NCBI RefSeq assembly: GCF_000143415.4
Contig: NW_003314276.1
Span: forward strand, 1,075,434-1,139,433
From: Selaginella moellendorffii
Lineage: Eukaryota > Streptophyta > Lycopodiopsida > Selaginellales > Selaginellaceae
DNA length: 64,000 nt
Direction: 5' to 3'
Shown: positions 41,655-52,491 of the stretch, one piece after another
Layout of the letters: each line of letters opens with the position of its first letter
Numbering within the stretch: position 1 is the first letter of the stretch
Notes under the pieces: generated by a model
What the model saw: the letters and a program-made list of their open reading frames with translations, nothing else
Told to the model about the DNA's origin: nothing
The model's database searches: none
Translations under genes and position numbers: made by a program

Positions 41655-42503
41655 GGGCTCTCCCGCGCGGCGGCGCCGCCGGGAATTGGATCGCCGCGCC
41701 GCCCTTTTCCTGCCCGCCCGCGCCGCAAGGGAATCACAAACCTTTTTCGCAGCTGCCGCGATCAATGCACGCCATATCCGGTCTCCTCCTCTCTAGCGTC
41801 GCGATCCAACCCTACTTACACCAAATCCAAGCCTCCATTCCCAATTCCCCCACTGCGACAAAAATCCTGGGGATTTGATTTTGGGGGTTTGGGTTTGTGG
41901 GAGTTTTTTCTTGGTTTTCCTTTTTGCCCTTTTTCTTTTTTGGGTGGTTTTCTCAGTAAAATTCTCCAACGAATATTCGACCATCGTTCACGCGCATGCG
42001 TCCGTATCTACACATGTAGTATTTTGCTTGTATGTGATTTAAGAACATCTAAGTAAATACGTCTGTCAATCTTGTGGCCGGGAATATTCGACTACGGAAC
42101 CAAGTTTCACGCGCATGCGCTCTTCCGATACGTATATACACGTTTTTCACTACCTAGTACAGAAAGCTCGCAAATTAAAAAGAACTAAAACGTAGAAAAA
42201 AGCTAACCATTGTTTTACTGTCGATCCAACACCCGGACAAGCGCAACCGCACTGCCGCCTCCACAGAGCCGCGTAAAAACTCTCAGTGCTAGCTGTCATG
42301 GCCGAATCGCAGCCGCAACTTTTTTGTCCACATGGCAAAATCTCCGGGCCCCTCCGGTACGGTGCAGGGAATATACCCAGGTTTGAATATAAATGCGCAG
42401 GGATTTACCCCGGTGTGCGTTCTACACACGGAGAGAGCGAGCGGCGAAGAAAAGGAGGAGAGAGAGGGCGGGTTTTGGAAGAACAGAGTGCTGCAGCGAA
42501 GCT
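41655..42503. promoter_or_regulatory. Divergent intergenic region with three P1BS-like sites
   Basis: Lies between the 5' ends of MED26-like (-) and GASA gene 1 (+). GNATATNC palindromes occur at 41,971-41,978 (gaatattc), 42,083-42,090 (gaatattc) and 42,369-42,376 (gaatatac). The first two are each followed by ttcacgcgcatgcg, so a ~112 bp step repeats a site pair. GNATATNC is the binding motif of PHR1-type phosphate-starvation factors. No TATA box stands out. Confidence 0.5.
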
Positions 42504-43089
42504 ATGGCTTCTCGAGTGCTGGGTTTTGCGATTCTCGTCTTCCTGGTGGCAGCATTCCAGGTCTGGATGGTATTTCTTCTCCCATCTACTTTCTCATCTC
42601 TTTGCTCTTTCTTGCCTGTGACAGATCTCCGCTGTGTCCTCAATGATCCAGGTTCGAGCTTCACTCCCCAGCCTCGAGCTCAATCCATTGCCGTAGATCG
42701 AGGCAACGCCCAAGTTGTGTGTATTGACAAAGACGAGTGTGTTTTGTTGTGTGGTTTTGGCAGGGTTCTACGGGCCGGAGCCGCCAACTTCTGGCCAAGA
42801 TAGGTGAGAAGATCGATGGGGAGTGTCCCATTCTCGGGAAAACTTCGCTAAAGTTCTTGGGTTTTGTTGCTCTCCACTCGATCGTGAACTTAGAAGCTGT
42901 CTTGCAGATTGCGCGCAGGCTTGCACCTCTCGGTGCGCGGTGGCGTCGGTTCACGACCGGTGTATGAACTACTGCGGGATCTGCTGCCAGAGCTGCAACT
43001 GCGTGCCGTCGGGCCACTACGGGAACAAAGACGAGTGCAGCTGCTACCGGGACAAGAAGAACAGCAAGGGGAAAGCAAAATGCCCCTGA
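42504..43089 (+). CDS. GASA/snakin cysteine-rich peptide 1, 104 aa, four exons
   Basis: Exons 42,504-42,569, 42,625-42,651, 42,764-42,803 and 42,908-43,089 join in frame through GT-AG introns. A signal peptide ([19 protein letters not shown]) is followed by a short Ser/Arg linker and the GASA domain: 12 cysteines in the family spacing, ending [20 protein letters not shown] then [13 protein letters not shown] proteins are secreted, disulfide-rich peptides linked to gibberellin signalling, growth and defence. The family is clear; the exact role here is not. It lies tail to tail with a second GASA gene 575 bp away, and its upstream region has P1BS-like sites. Confidence 0.95.
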
Positions 43090-43466
43090 GCGGCATTACA
43101 ATCAAAACCAAAGTGAGGCAAACGACTTGTGACTCTACATTAACTAATACATACTAGGCTCGTTTTTTGTGCTTCTTTCCCGAGACAAAAGCTACAAAAA
43201 AGCGTTGTATCCACCTGGAACTCTCAGCTTTTTAAAAAGTAATCAAATCTGGAAGTACGGAAATGAGGAAAGAGAAAATGGCTTCCAGCCATGATGGCGG
43301 GCTTCTCTTTCAGTAGCAGAATATTCTATGGCTCTCCGATCTGTGAGCTATAAGATGTGATGTGACACTGCACAAATGTCACCAGCTGTTTTCCTTGCGA
43401 TTACATTAACTTTGGAAGGGGAGGACTGAAGTCTGGACTGGAAAGTGAGAGCATAATAATAATATC

Positions 43467-43494
43467 AATAATAATAATAACTATTATTATTATT
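43467..43494. terminator. AT-rich hairpin between convergent GASA genes
   Basis: An (aat)n tract turns into (att)n with 13-base arms and a two-base spacer (67-79 with 82-94 in the last digits). It sits midway between two converging 3' ends. A role in 3' end formation for both genes is inferred from position only; it is also a simple microsatellite. Confidence 0.35.
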
Positions 43495-43664
43495 ACTAAT
43501 TATTATTGAAGAAGAATAGAATTTCTACATGAAACCAGCTACCGACAAACAAAAACTCTATTATACTACCCAGGTCCTCGACAAGAATTCGCTCTCGTAG
43601 CAACAACACACCGATACTAATCATACAGATCGAGAGCGATGGGAAAAGCTCTTGCAAATGCCAC

Positions 43665-44218
43665 TCACGGGCATTTGTCACCGCCTCGCGAGTTCTTCTT
43701 GTCTCGGTAGCAGGGGCACTCGTCCTCGTTTCCCGAATGCCCCGACGGCACGCAGTGGCACTCGACGCAGCAGATGTTGCAGTACTTGAGGCACCGCTTG
43801 TGGAGATTTGCGACCAGGCACCTCGTCTCGCACGCGGACGTGCAGTCTACAAATGCCACAGAGCAGATCTACATAAGCTTCGGCGCGCCAGAGAAACAGA
43901 AACAAAAAAAAGAAGAGAAACCACAGAGAACGTACTTAATGGAGCTGCTGGAGCTGGAACTGGAGAGACTGGAGACGGAACTGGAGAGACTGGAGCTGGA
44001 ACTGGCGCTGGGGATGGAACAGTAGCAGGAGCAGCGGGAGTGGTGTCTAGAACCTGCATTCACCATAAATGGGGAGATCTCGTTCATATCACCCGCTCTG
44101 GAAACTTTAAGGAGGCATAAAAATGTACCTCCCGAGATTCCTCGTTCGATCCGGTGGCCGCTGCTGCTGCGCAGAGGAGAAACAGCAGCACCATCGCGTT
44201 GACAAACGGGGAGGCCAT
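43665..44218 (-). CDS. GASA/snakin cysteine-rich peptide 2 with Pro-rich linker, 129 aa
   Basis: Exons 44,129-44,218, 43,936-44,053 and 43,665-43,846 join in frame. The first encodes a signal peptide ([16 protein letters not shown]). The second encodes a ~38-residue Pro/Ala/Val/Ser linker built on PVSPVPS and PAP units. The third encodes the 12-Cys GASA domain ([40 protein letters not shown], ending GGDKCP). Its last exon has the same length (182 bases) as that of the convergent partner, which points to an inverted duplication. Proline-rich linkers occur in a subset of GASA proteins and may anchor them in the cell wall. Four P1BS-like sites lie 187-313 bp upstream. Confidence 0.94.
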
Positions 44219-44404
44219 GATATCTTGTCTTGAATCGGACTTTCTCTTCACCAAAACGTTGGAATCTAGCGAGGACTAAGACTCTGTATGTGGGGTGTGT
44301 GGTCAACACACAAAACACTAGTAAGACTAGGAAGGAATATCTCCAGGCCGTCTTAAATATCCACGCCTCGCGACACAGCTGCGCCCAGCTGGAAAAGACG
44401 AACG

Positions 44405-44530
44405 GAATATGCCGCGAGCCAAAGATGCCGGAGCATATCCCGAGGTCGCGTCAGCCCTAATATGCCGGAGGCATATTCGCCCCTGCCGGCCGTTATCGTC
44501 GCGTCAGCCCTAATATGCCGGGGCATATTC
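44405..44530. promoter_or_regulatory. Cluster of four P1BS-like palindromes upstream of GASA gene 2
   Basis: GNATATNC at 44,405-44,412 (gaatatgc), 44,433-44,440 (gcatatcc), 44,471-44,478 and 44,523-44,530 (gcatattc). The last two lie in a direct repeat (gtcgcgtcagccctaatatgccgg..., 53 bp apart), each forming a larger palindrome aatatgcc/ggcatatt. The motif is self-complementary, so one such site is expected about every 4 kb at equal base use. Binding by a PHR1-type dimer is an inference. Confidence 0.5.
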
Positions 44531-44539
44531 GCCCATGGC

Positions 44540-45083
44540 CTGGAGGGCGACACATGTCAACTAAGTCAGAAGTGGAGATTTGGAATGGATCGATACATCG
44601 GTATTAGGTGTCGACTATTTATCAAGTCGTGTACGTCTGATCGAAGGTTGGCGGAGACGCCTCCTTTGGTTTTTTCGTTCCACATTGACGCCATAGTTAT
44701 TAGGGGATGAGAAAAAAAGCTGGCAAGAGATTGATCTCATCACTCGCTATCGTTCACTCTTGGCGCTCTCAGGGTAGAGCCGTGAGGAGCTATCAAACAA
44801 TTTGACAACACTCCCCAAGAGATAAAGAGGAAGAGTACACCCTCCGTACGCCCACCGTTTGGTTTTTTTTTCTCCTAGGCAGCTGCCACTGTGGCCCATT
44901 TGGAGTTAAACCCTCTCACACACAATTCATGTGTGGAGCCCCAAGCCCTAGAAGAGTCAAAACACATGGCTCCAGATAACTCCAACAAGTGACCCATGAC
45001 ACGGAACTTTCGCGGGTTCTTTCCTTGGCGGCAATAATTTCAAAAAAAATCGAAAGTTTTTCGAAAATTTGAAAACCTAAACC
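44540..45083. other. No gene seen; telo-box-like site
   Basis: Mostly unremarkable sequence. Near 45,075 aaacctaaaccctat contains a telo-box-like AAACCCTA. Polyadenine runs lie at 45,040-45,060. No ORF of interest. Confidence 0.35.
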
Positions 45084-45860
45084 CTATCTGGCGCGCCATC
45101 GTTGATCCAGCGGCTCAGGTACGGGGAGTGTCGCCATTGTGGCGCGAGGGCCACCCCTCCAAAACCCCACATCCTTCTCTCTTTTTTTTTGCTCTCTCAC
45201 TCGACGCGCGTGGTGGCGGCCTTTCCTTCGTCTCTGATCTGGCCCCTTTTCTTTTGTCTCATCCTTTTTCTCGTGTCGATCAATCCCGGGCCGTGCCAAA
45301 TGTGCGGCAACGATTTCGTCCAAATGGAGCGATCGAGAGCTTGATCCTATAGGTGGCGCCCTGGAAGCCCAATGCCACGAAGAACAGAGAGCGCAAGCCC
45401 TGCCAAAATCGCGAAATCCCAAAAAGCTGGCGCAGCCACGCCAAAACCACGTAAGTTTCTGGAAAGGGCGACGGAGGAAGAAGGTCACCAGATCACAGCG
45501 CAGAGAAAATGGAATGGATTGGGATTGGACCACCCGAGTCGAGCGCAAGAAAACGAAAACATAAATATGAGCTAGAGTCGGCAACTTTGACGAGGCTCGC
45601 AACATCCTCCATCCTCGAGAATCTAGATGTTTCAAGCCAGGCTTTTGTTTGATTCGGGCAAGCATAGACGAAATCATAGCTTTTAGTGATTCGGAGAACA
45701 AAGAAGTTGGAACCACGAAAGAACAAGCCTCGCTGTGAGTGTTCCTGGCGATAGTGGACTGCCGTCGTGGCGAGGCTCGCGACGGAGATTCCCTCACACC
45801 CGGGATGGGAGATTCCTCGCAGTATAATGAAGATCCTTGCGTGCGATCCAAGCGACCCAC
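45084..45860 (-). CDS. Unrecognised 258-codon ORF
   Basis: A long uninterrupted minus frame rich in Arg, Ser and Trp. Its C-terminal third is strongly basic (KKDETKEKGPDQRRRKGRHH). I recognise no domain. The reverse strand over the basic part is open as well (CT-rich, 45,102-45,352), which is what a purine-rich strand would produce by chance. It may be non-coding. Transcript evidence would decide. Confidence 0.2.
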   Translation of the reverse strand: MGRLDRTQGSSLYCEESPIPGVRESPSRASPRRQSTIARNTHSEACSFVVPTSLFSESLKAMISSMLARIKQKPGLKHLDSRGWRMLRASSKLPTLAHIYVFVFLRSTRVVQSQSIPFSLRCDLVTFFLRRPFQKLTWFWRGCASFLGFRDFGRACALCSSWHWASRAPPIGSSSRSLHLDEIVAAHLARPGIDRHEKKDETKEKGPDQRRRKGRHHARRVREQKKREKDVGFWRGGPRATMATLPVPEPLDQRWRAR

Positions 45861-46588
45861 GGAAACAACACGGACAAAAAAAACCCAAGACCCATCGAAT
45901 CGGAGGAGTTCACATTGTCCACACCACCCAAGTGTTTAGCCTCTAATCTAATCCTCTCAAAAGAAAAAAAAAAAGTGATTTTGTCCGCTTAATTCGCATC
46001 TCCTTGTCAGTGTGGTCCCTAAACAAGCCCTACAATCCGATTCCAAATCCTGCTATGACTTGTAAAGCTCCAAAACAAAGAAAGAAGAGAGTTTTGGAGT
46101 GAATTCTATGTCATCAACTTAATCGTTTCTACCTATGGATTCATCCAGAGAACGATTGCTCTGCCGGTGCATCGGGTCCAGTACGTATGGACTCCCCCGC
46201 AAACCGTGATGACTATACAATCTATGATCTCCTCTTCGATCGATGGATCCCTCCTGGGCGATCGATTGAGGAGGAGGAGGAGGAGTAGCGGCCTACGTAT
46301 GATCCAAGCCGAGAGGAGTAGAGAGAATGCACAGATATCTACAAAATGGTCGCGTGTCGATCGATCGGCCGGCTTGTAGAAAGACCCACCACCACCGTGT
46401 ACGAGACGATCCCAGCGTGACGATCGATCGGTGACGAGACGACGAAGGAGTTTGGATCGCGAGTGGAGGCGATATCCAATCCGATCTTGCGGTGTGTGTG
46501 ATGATCGTATGGTTGATCTTACGTGAGTGTGAGTGTAGACGTGAGTGTAGTGTCTAGTGTATGATCGTAGGCTTGGTGTGGAGTTCTT
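45861..46588. other. PLATZ gene 1 3' flank; no other gene
   Basis: 46,560-46,588 and some way left are likely the 3' UTR of the PLATZ gene. The part at 46,240-46,560 is rich in gatcgatc-type palindromes. No ORF above 80 codons. Confidence 0.4.
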
Positions 46589-48049
46589 CTAGATGGCGCT
46601 CCCAAAGGGGGCTCTGTGAGGAGTCCCCTTTCGCCGCTTGGCGGTCCTGGTGGGCGGCGGTGTGGGCGGCGATAGCTCGGGCGAATTCACCGCCATGGGA
46701 CTCCCCGGAGGCTTCTTGGATTTCACCACGCGCGCCGCCGCCGCCGCCTCTTCCATGCTCACGCTCGGCGAAGGCGATGGCGATGGCCGCCCCAGCTTGA
46801 GCGTCCCCAGGCTCCTCTGGATGGAGCTCGTGTCGTGATCGATGACTGGAATTTGCGGCCGAGAGGCGCTCTTGGCGATGGTATCCGCTAGATGATCCTC
46901 GTCTTCCTCCCGCGATCGCGAGCTCTGGCTCTGCTGCTGCTGCTGCTGCTGCTGCTGGTGATGATCGATGTGGTGCTCGCCCGCGGTTGTGCCGCTCTTG
47001 CGCGACGATCGCGTCCTCTTTCCTACAATCGTGCTCCCTCCGGAGCTCGTCTCCTCGGAGACGACGCTGCTCCTCGTGGGAACCGCCGGCGCTAGAGGGC
47101 TCTCGACGTGATCCACAGCCGCCATGGCGGTCGTGACGCTTCCTTGCTCGTGAGAAACCTCTTGTTCTTGGCCGTGATGATCATCGGAGACTTGCGGATG
47201 GTGATCCTCGAGAATTTGCTGCTGCTGCTGCTGTGGCGGCTGTGAATTCTTGGGCGGCAAGTGGAAGGTCATGTCATTGTGGCGTCGGATTCCGGTCAAC
47301 TGGAAACGATCAAAGCAAAACTTTTAGTTGGAGATCGAGCAAAGCTTCTCGGTGGAATGGAAAGAAATCCGGTGTTTCTCTTACCTTGCAGCCGAGTGAG
47401 CAGTAGCGAAAGGTGTCGAGCAAGCTCCGGTCGCAAATCTCGCAAGTTTTGGTGACGCCCTTGGCGTGGCGGGGCTGCGGCCGCGCGTTTAGAAACACCA
47501 CTCTCGCGCTGTTGATGATGTATGTTTGCACTCCTCCCAAATCCAAGACCTTTTGGAGCTCCGATACGCGGACAACGTCGTGGTAGGACGACCTCCGGAT
47601 CTACACTCGCCAAATCGCACAGAAAGATTAGAACTTTAGCTCAAGAACAGTGGTTTTTTGAGTTGATCGATCGATTCTCACCTGGACAACGTGATGATCG
47701 CGGTGCTGTGGCGAGCAGCCCGAGCAAAGCGCCTCTCCTCGGCAATCCAGGCAGTAGAGATTGCACTCGTTACGGTTGCTGTCGCCATGGACCTCGCAAG
47801 TGTCGAAGAATTTGGTGGTGAGAAGAGGCCGCAGCCACAGCGGTCCAATTTGGTATCCGGGCTTCTGGGAAGAACAAAAGAGAGAAAAAAAATCGGTGAG
47901 ATTCTCGGCCAGAGTGAAAAGAATTCTCGCTTTTACCAACATTCATCTACACTAAAGAAATCTACTCGGGGGAAACTTACCAATTTCTCCAATTTCGTGG
48001 GCAGGAGGAGCTCCGCGTTGTAAGTCTGGCGGTCGAAATTCACCACCAT
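46589..48049 (-). CDS. PLATZ transcription factor 1, 392 aa
   Basis: Exons 47,981-48,049, 47,682-47,864, 47,385-47,600 and 46,589-47,299 keep phase 0 throughout. The PLATZ domain is complete: [20 protein letters not shown] then [20 protein letters not shown] (zinc-binding His/Cys set) and, in exon 3, [40 protein letters not shown] and [20 protein letters not shown]. The long last exon encodes a disordered tail with a nine-Gln run (CAG/CTG tract, about 46,934-46,960) and the conserved ending [25 protein letters not shown] proteins are plant zinc-dependent DNA-binding proteins, some repressing A/T-rich promoters or acting with Pol III. A start 60 codons upstream (48,229) is open but unlike family starts. 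Confidence 0.93.
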
Positions 48050-50118
48050 CGCTCCCAAGCTCGATTCTTCCTCCCGATCGATCGATGAGGTGCTACGATC
48101 GCACGCGAGAATCGCGTGGAAATTGGGTGCTCTGTTCTTCCCCTTGTGTGGCGGCGAATTTCCGGTCCCCGCGTAATGCACGTCAATGTAGCTCTCGCTC
48201 TCACAATCGCGAGCGCTGCGATCGCTCACGCCGCCCTGGCCGCCACCACCGACACGAAATGTGAGCTAATGCAGCATCGCCGGGGCCCAAATCCGCACTT
48301 GGGCGCTGCCAATTCGCCCCGAAATCGATCGAATTCTCGCGCTTCCTGCTCGTGGGCCGTCGCGGCGCGAGCGTTTCTGCCCAGCCAAGACGAAGATTTT
48401 CCCTCGACTGGGAGCAAAGGAAAAAGCAAACGCCTCGCGGCTCGCGAGAGAGTGGAGTGAAAAAAATCGGCTAAAAACTAGGCTTTGCTTCTCTCCACAA
48501 TGAGGGAAGACCAAAGAGTAGAGGCGGCCCCCTTAGAGGCACAGCCTCTTTGGACCGCGCCAGGCGCATCCGACGGTCAAGGCGACGACACGTCGCTGGC
48601 CAAAGCAAAGGAGAAGATTCTCGCGCCTGCTGTCGTGGCGCCCGGCTATTGCGTCTCTCCCGGCTTCTCCGATGCCCGGCAACTTCGCAAGCCATAGCAT
48701 GATCGAATCGGAGGGGCACGGGATTCCCACGTGGACGAATCGCGTGCGATGATGACGTGGTGTGCTGTCATCCCCGTGGCGGCGGGGGTTTGGTGAGGCA
48801 ATGCTGCCGTGGCTTGCCACGACGGACGTTGATGTGGACGTGGCCAAGGTTATAAAGTCCAAGCTGGCGCGTGGACTGACTGGACTAGCGTTGACTCTCT
48901 ACTTTTCATGTTTACTTCGAAGCTTCATGTCATAGCTTCCTTTTGCCGACTTTGAATGGTCGTATCACTATGAAGCTGCAGTGTAGCTTCATCGTGGAAG
49001 CTTTTTTTCTTGTGGGAAAAGAAAATACATTTCCCCAATCCTTGTGTATGTGAATCTCCACAAGCCGTCGTAGAAGATCCTACTTACAAGTTACATGCTT
49101 TTCCACGTCTCTCGTGTCTCCAAACTACGACAACGCACACACACACCTTTGTAGATAGATAAATAGATAACTGTTTATGAAGGTCATGGAGATAAAAACG
49201 AAAGAAAACAAGAGTAAAACGATGGCTTTGAATTTTACCCATCGCACAAAAAAATAAAGATTTGATCACATCGACTCCTCTCTCTCTCTGTGCTTGATTG
49301 ATGTCAAGCAAGGATAGAAAGCGGCAATTTGTGCAAAGTTTAGACACGCAAGGATGATCGTTAGGTGTGTGACCACAAGGGATTCGCATTTCTTCTTTCT
49401 TTTATCTCGGCGGCCATGTCATTACGGAAATCCATGGGTGACACGGCACGACGACCACGGCAGCCAATCCCCGCCCTTGGCGCCTTTTACACGACACGTA
49501 TTCCAGAGTTGACCCGGAAGCTACGAGGTCAGCCACGGTCAACCCCGCGTTCTAAGGAGCTTTCTAGGGCTGGCTTCGCCAAACAAACTACCACAAGTGA
49601 GGATTCATCTGGGTTTGGTAACGCTCTGGTTTAACAAGAAAAAGCTTTTGCTTTGTTGGTGAACTAACGGACAGCACAGGTTTGGTCGTCTATAACACTT
49701 GGCATTTTAAAAGGTCCACGTATATAACCAAAGGTATATTCGTATACTGTAGAAAGGAAGGGAATAAATCTAAATAATAAACTAGATTGCAACCAAGGAT
49801 AAGATCAACAACGTGTTACTTATATCCTCCATGCAAAGCAAAGGAACAAAAAAAGAGACTGTGGTGGAGGAATTGGGGGTCCAGTGTGACATCACAAATC
49901 ACGCCAACAATTGGCAATTTGGCGGGCGGATTTTAAGTGGAACTCTCTTCTGTGACTATGCTCTTCTGCATCTATCTATCTTTCTTTCTTTCTTTTTCTC
50001 ACTCTCACTCATTCATGCATTTATTAGTATAATTTACAATAATAGCTGGGTAGATTGTTCCACAGGAAAATTTATTATTGATATAGAATAGTGTTTTTTG
50101 GAATTTTTTTTTGGATTT
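48050..50118. other. Intergenic region between PLATZ genes
   Basis: Promoter of PLATZ gene 1 lies at the left. At 48,728-48,733 a perfect G-box CACGTG, plus gacgtgg near 48,757 and 48,837, precede TATAAAG near 48,850, a plausible plus-strand promoter. Downstream are only an 89-codon ORF (49,365-49,634) and a 92-codon ORF (49,813-50,091) without recognisable domains, so a non-coding transcript or false promoter are both possible. Confidence 0.35.
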
Positions 50119-51015
50119 TTAGAGAGGTGGCGCCCTCTGAGGTAAACCTTTTCGTCGGCTGGGATTCCTTCTGTCAATGTTTGCGATAATGGGTGGAGGC
50201 GTTGGAGGCGACAAGCCGAGCAGTGTGGAGTCTGGAATTTTAGCGGCATTGATCCTGCTGCTGCTGCTGCTGCTGTCGGTGGCACTGGCACCATCAACTT
50301 TGCGATGATCCATGAAATCCTCGTATGCTTCGTGATCCAGTTGCTGTTGCTGTTGTTCTTGGTGTTGCTTTGGTTGTTGCTTGTTGCCACCATTCTTGTC
50401 TCGCTTGGGTTCCCGAGGCACGAATTTCTCGTTGAGATGGGTGATCCCCGCAAGCTAATCACAAATCCATGGCAAGCATTACGGAGAGCAAAGAAAGGAA
50501 GGCGAACCTTGCAAGCCAGGGAGCAAAAGCGGTAGCTTTGTGGCAGGCTCCGCTCGCAGATCTCGCAAGTCTTGAGCGATGGTTTCACGGGCTTGATCTG
50601 CGGCCTGTGGTGGAGAAACACGACGCGGGCGCTGTTGATCACGTAGGTTTGGACGCCGGTGATGTCCAGCACCTTGTGGATCTCCGAAACTCTAATCACA
50701 TTGTGGTAGGACGAGCGTCTGATCTGGAAACAATGATCCAAAGTTATAGCTAGAAAAATTAAAACCAATTTTCTATGATGGTGATGATTTGATCAAAACG
50801 TGATCATCACCCACCATGATATAACTTGCCTGGAGCATACGGTGATTTCGATGGTCAATCGTGCACGGGCAGCAAATTGCCTGGCCGGGGCAATCCAGGC
50901 AGTAGAGATTGCACTCGTTGCGGCTCAAATGTGGGTGCTTTTGGCACGAGTGGAAGAAATTGGTGTGGAGGAGTGGCTTGAGCCATCGCAGGGGATCATC
51001 GCAATTCCGGGACAT
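50119..51015 (-). CDS. PLATZ transcription factor 2, 245 aa
   Basis: Exons 50,830-51,015, 50,508-50,723 and 50,119-50,454 in phase 0. The zinc part is [40 protein letters not shown]; the second exon has [40 protein letters not shown] and [20 protein letters not shown]. The end [20 protein letters not shown] then [10 protein letters not shown] matches the tail of PLATZ 1. The intron after MLQ has a GC donor (cag/gcaagt at 50,829-50,828) where the paralogue uses GT. The exon splitting and identical 216-base middle exon show tandem duplication. The start could be 51,015 or the in-frame ATG at 51,111. The linker is Gln-rich ([10 protein letters not shown]). Confidence 0.92.
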
Positions 51016-52491
51016 CCCAATTGTTTCTAAATCAAGCAATCGATCGATCGAATCTCCTACAATGGCCACATTGTCACCTAGATCGCAGCGAGATTGGCGC
51101 ATACCTTTCAAGTCTCTGCTCGATCAATCAATGTGGATCGGAGGATCGAAGAAAACGAAGTCGCCTGAGTGTGAGAGCGCGCTCCTCTCTGCTCGATCGT
51201 GCAATGTGGGGAGGAATTGGAGTGGCGATTTTGGGGAATTAGGTGAAGTGGGGGTGTCAAGAGTGGAGAATTAGGCGAAACCAACCATCGCCATCCCCGC
51301 GATTTACCCTTCGTGCGACTGCGGCAAAATGTAGGAAGCTACCGCACCCGAAAATTCCATACCGCGATCGATCACTCACGATTTCGCGCGCCGAGGGAGA
51401 GTTCTAGTGCGGCGATAAAACCATGACGATTCCTGGCAAATCTAGGGCGCAAAAGAAGAGAAAGCCGTGGCTGCTACCGCCTCCTCCATCATTGGTGAGG
51501 AACGAGAGCACTGAGGAAGAGGGAGACGTACGGAATGTGACCGGCTGGAGCCGGTTTGCCCGCGGGAGAGATTCTCCATTTTCATGCCACGTCATGAGCT
51601 TTATGGACGGCGGCGGACCAGGTACTCTTTTGGCCGTGGGGCTGACGTGGCAAAAGCGACCCAAATAATTGGCCAGTGGAGGACCCTTTCAAAGTTATGA
51701 ATTTGGGATTACAAGGCTTTAGAGGAAGAGAACTGGACGAGGTCTTTTCTCTTTGATTGTTTGACCCAAAGACAAATTTTTTTTAAAAAAAATTTAATTT
51801 TTTTTTTTTTTGTTTTTTGTTTTGGCGCTGAGAGATTGAGTGCTTGGTTCGTGCTGCTGGTCCCCCCGAAAGATTGGGCCTTTCCCCTTTTTTTAATTTG
51901 GCGAGAGAGCAAATGCGGTGTCGTAGCTATCAAAGCCAAAACGAACGAGAACAAAATTGGAAAAGCCGAGCGTACTACATTAGATTGCGAGCTAAACTAC
52001 ACGCAAGAACGACGAGCCATCCAATTCCAGGCTCCAAAAGTGGCAAAGGATCGCATATAGATATAATACTTTGGGGAAGTGGAAGCTCCTAGCCCCCTTG
52101 GGCTGGAAATCTGGAAAGGGAGAATCTCTAGAGAGGAGCTAAAGCTGTGAGAAGCCTTTGCACGTACGGGAAAGAAGAATTGGAGGCTGGGAGATGAGCT
52201 AGGTATCGCTATTGCAAACATGACTCACTCTGATCATGAGCAGCGATCAAGAGCCACATTGTGGAGTTCTCATTCCATCTCCAATTCGTCACAGCAAATG
52301 GTTTGGGACCAGATTACCATAAGCTTGGTCGATTCCCTGGCAATCTGCCCTTAAGCCATGGATCATCGGTGTTGGAGATGAAAGGTTTGCTCTTTGACAC
52401 GTGGCAGACACGTAAGCGCCACGTAGGCAATAAAAGTTTTTAGGGCTTTGGCCGTCATGAGCCCTAATCCAGGGAGAGGGGAGAGCGCGCG
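51016..52491. other. Intergenic region, PLATZ 2 promoter and eS24 promoter
   Basis: An 81-codon plus ORF (51,423-51,668; KRKPWLLPPPPSLVRNESTE) and an overlapping minus ORF show no family. A poly(T)/poly(A) stretch lies at 51,776-51,815. 52,380-52,490 should hold the eS24 promoter; gccctaat-type boxes are present but no clear TATA. No gene called. Confidence 0.35.

Noticed and set aside
41100-42056. 318-codon plus ORF opposite the MED26-like gene
   Set aside because: It is the antisense of acidic and basic low-complexity codons in exon 1 of MED26-like; composition (Leu/Val/Phe runs) is a shadow, while the minus strand gives a nine-exon frame with family motifs.
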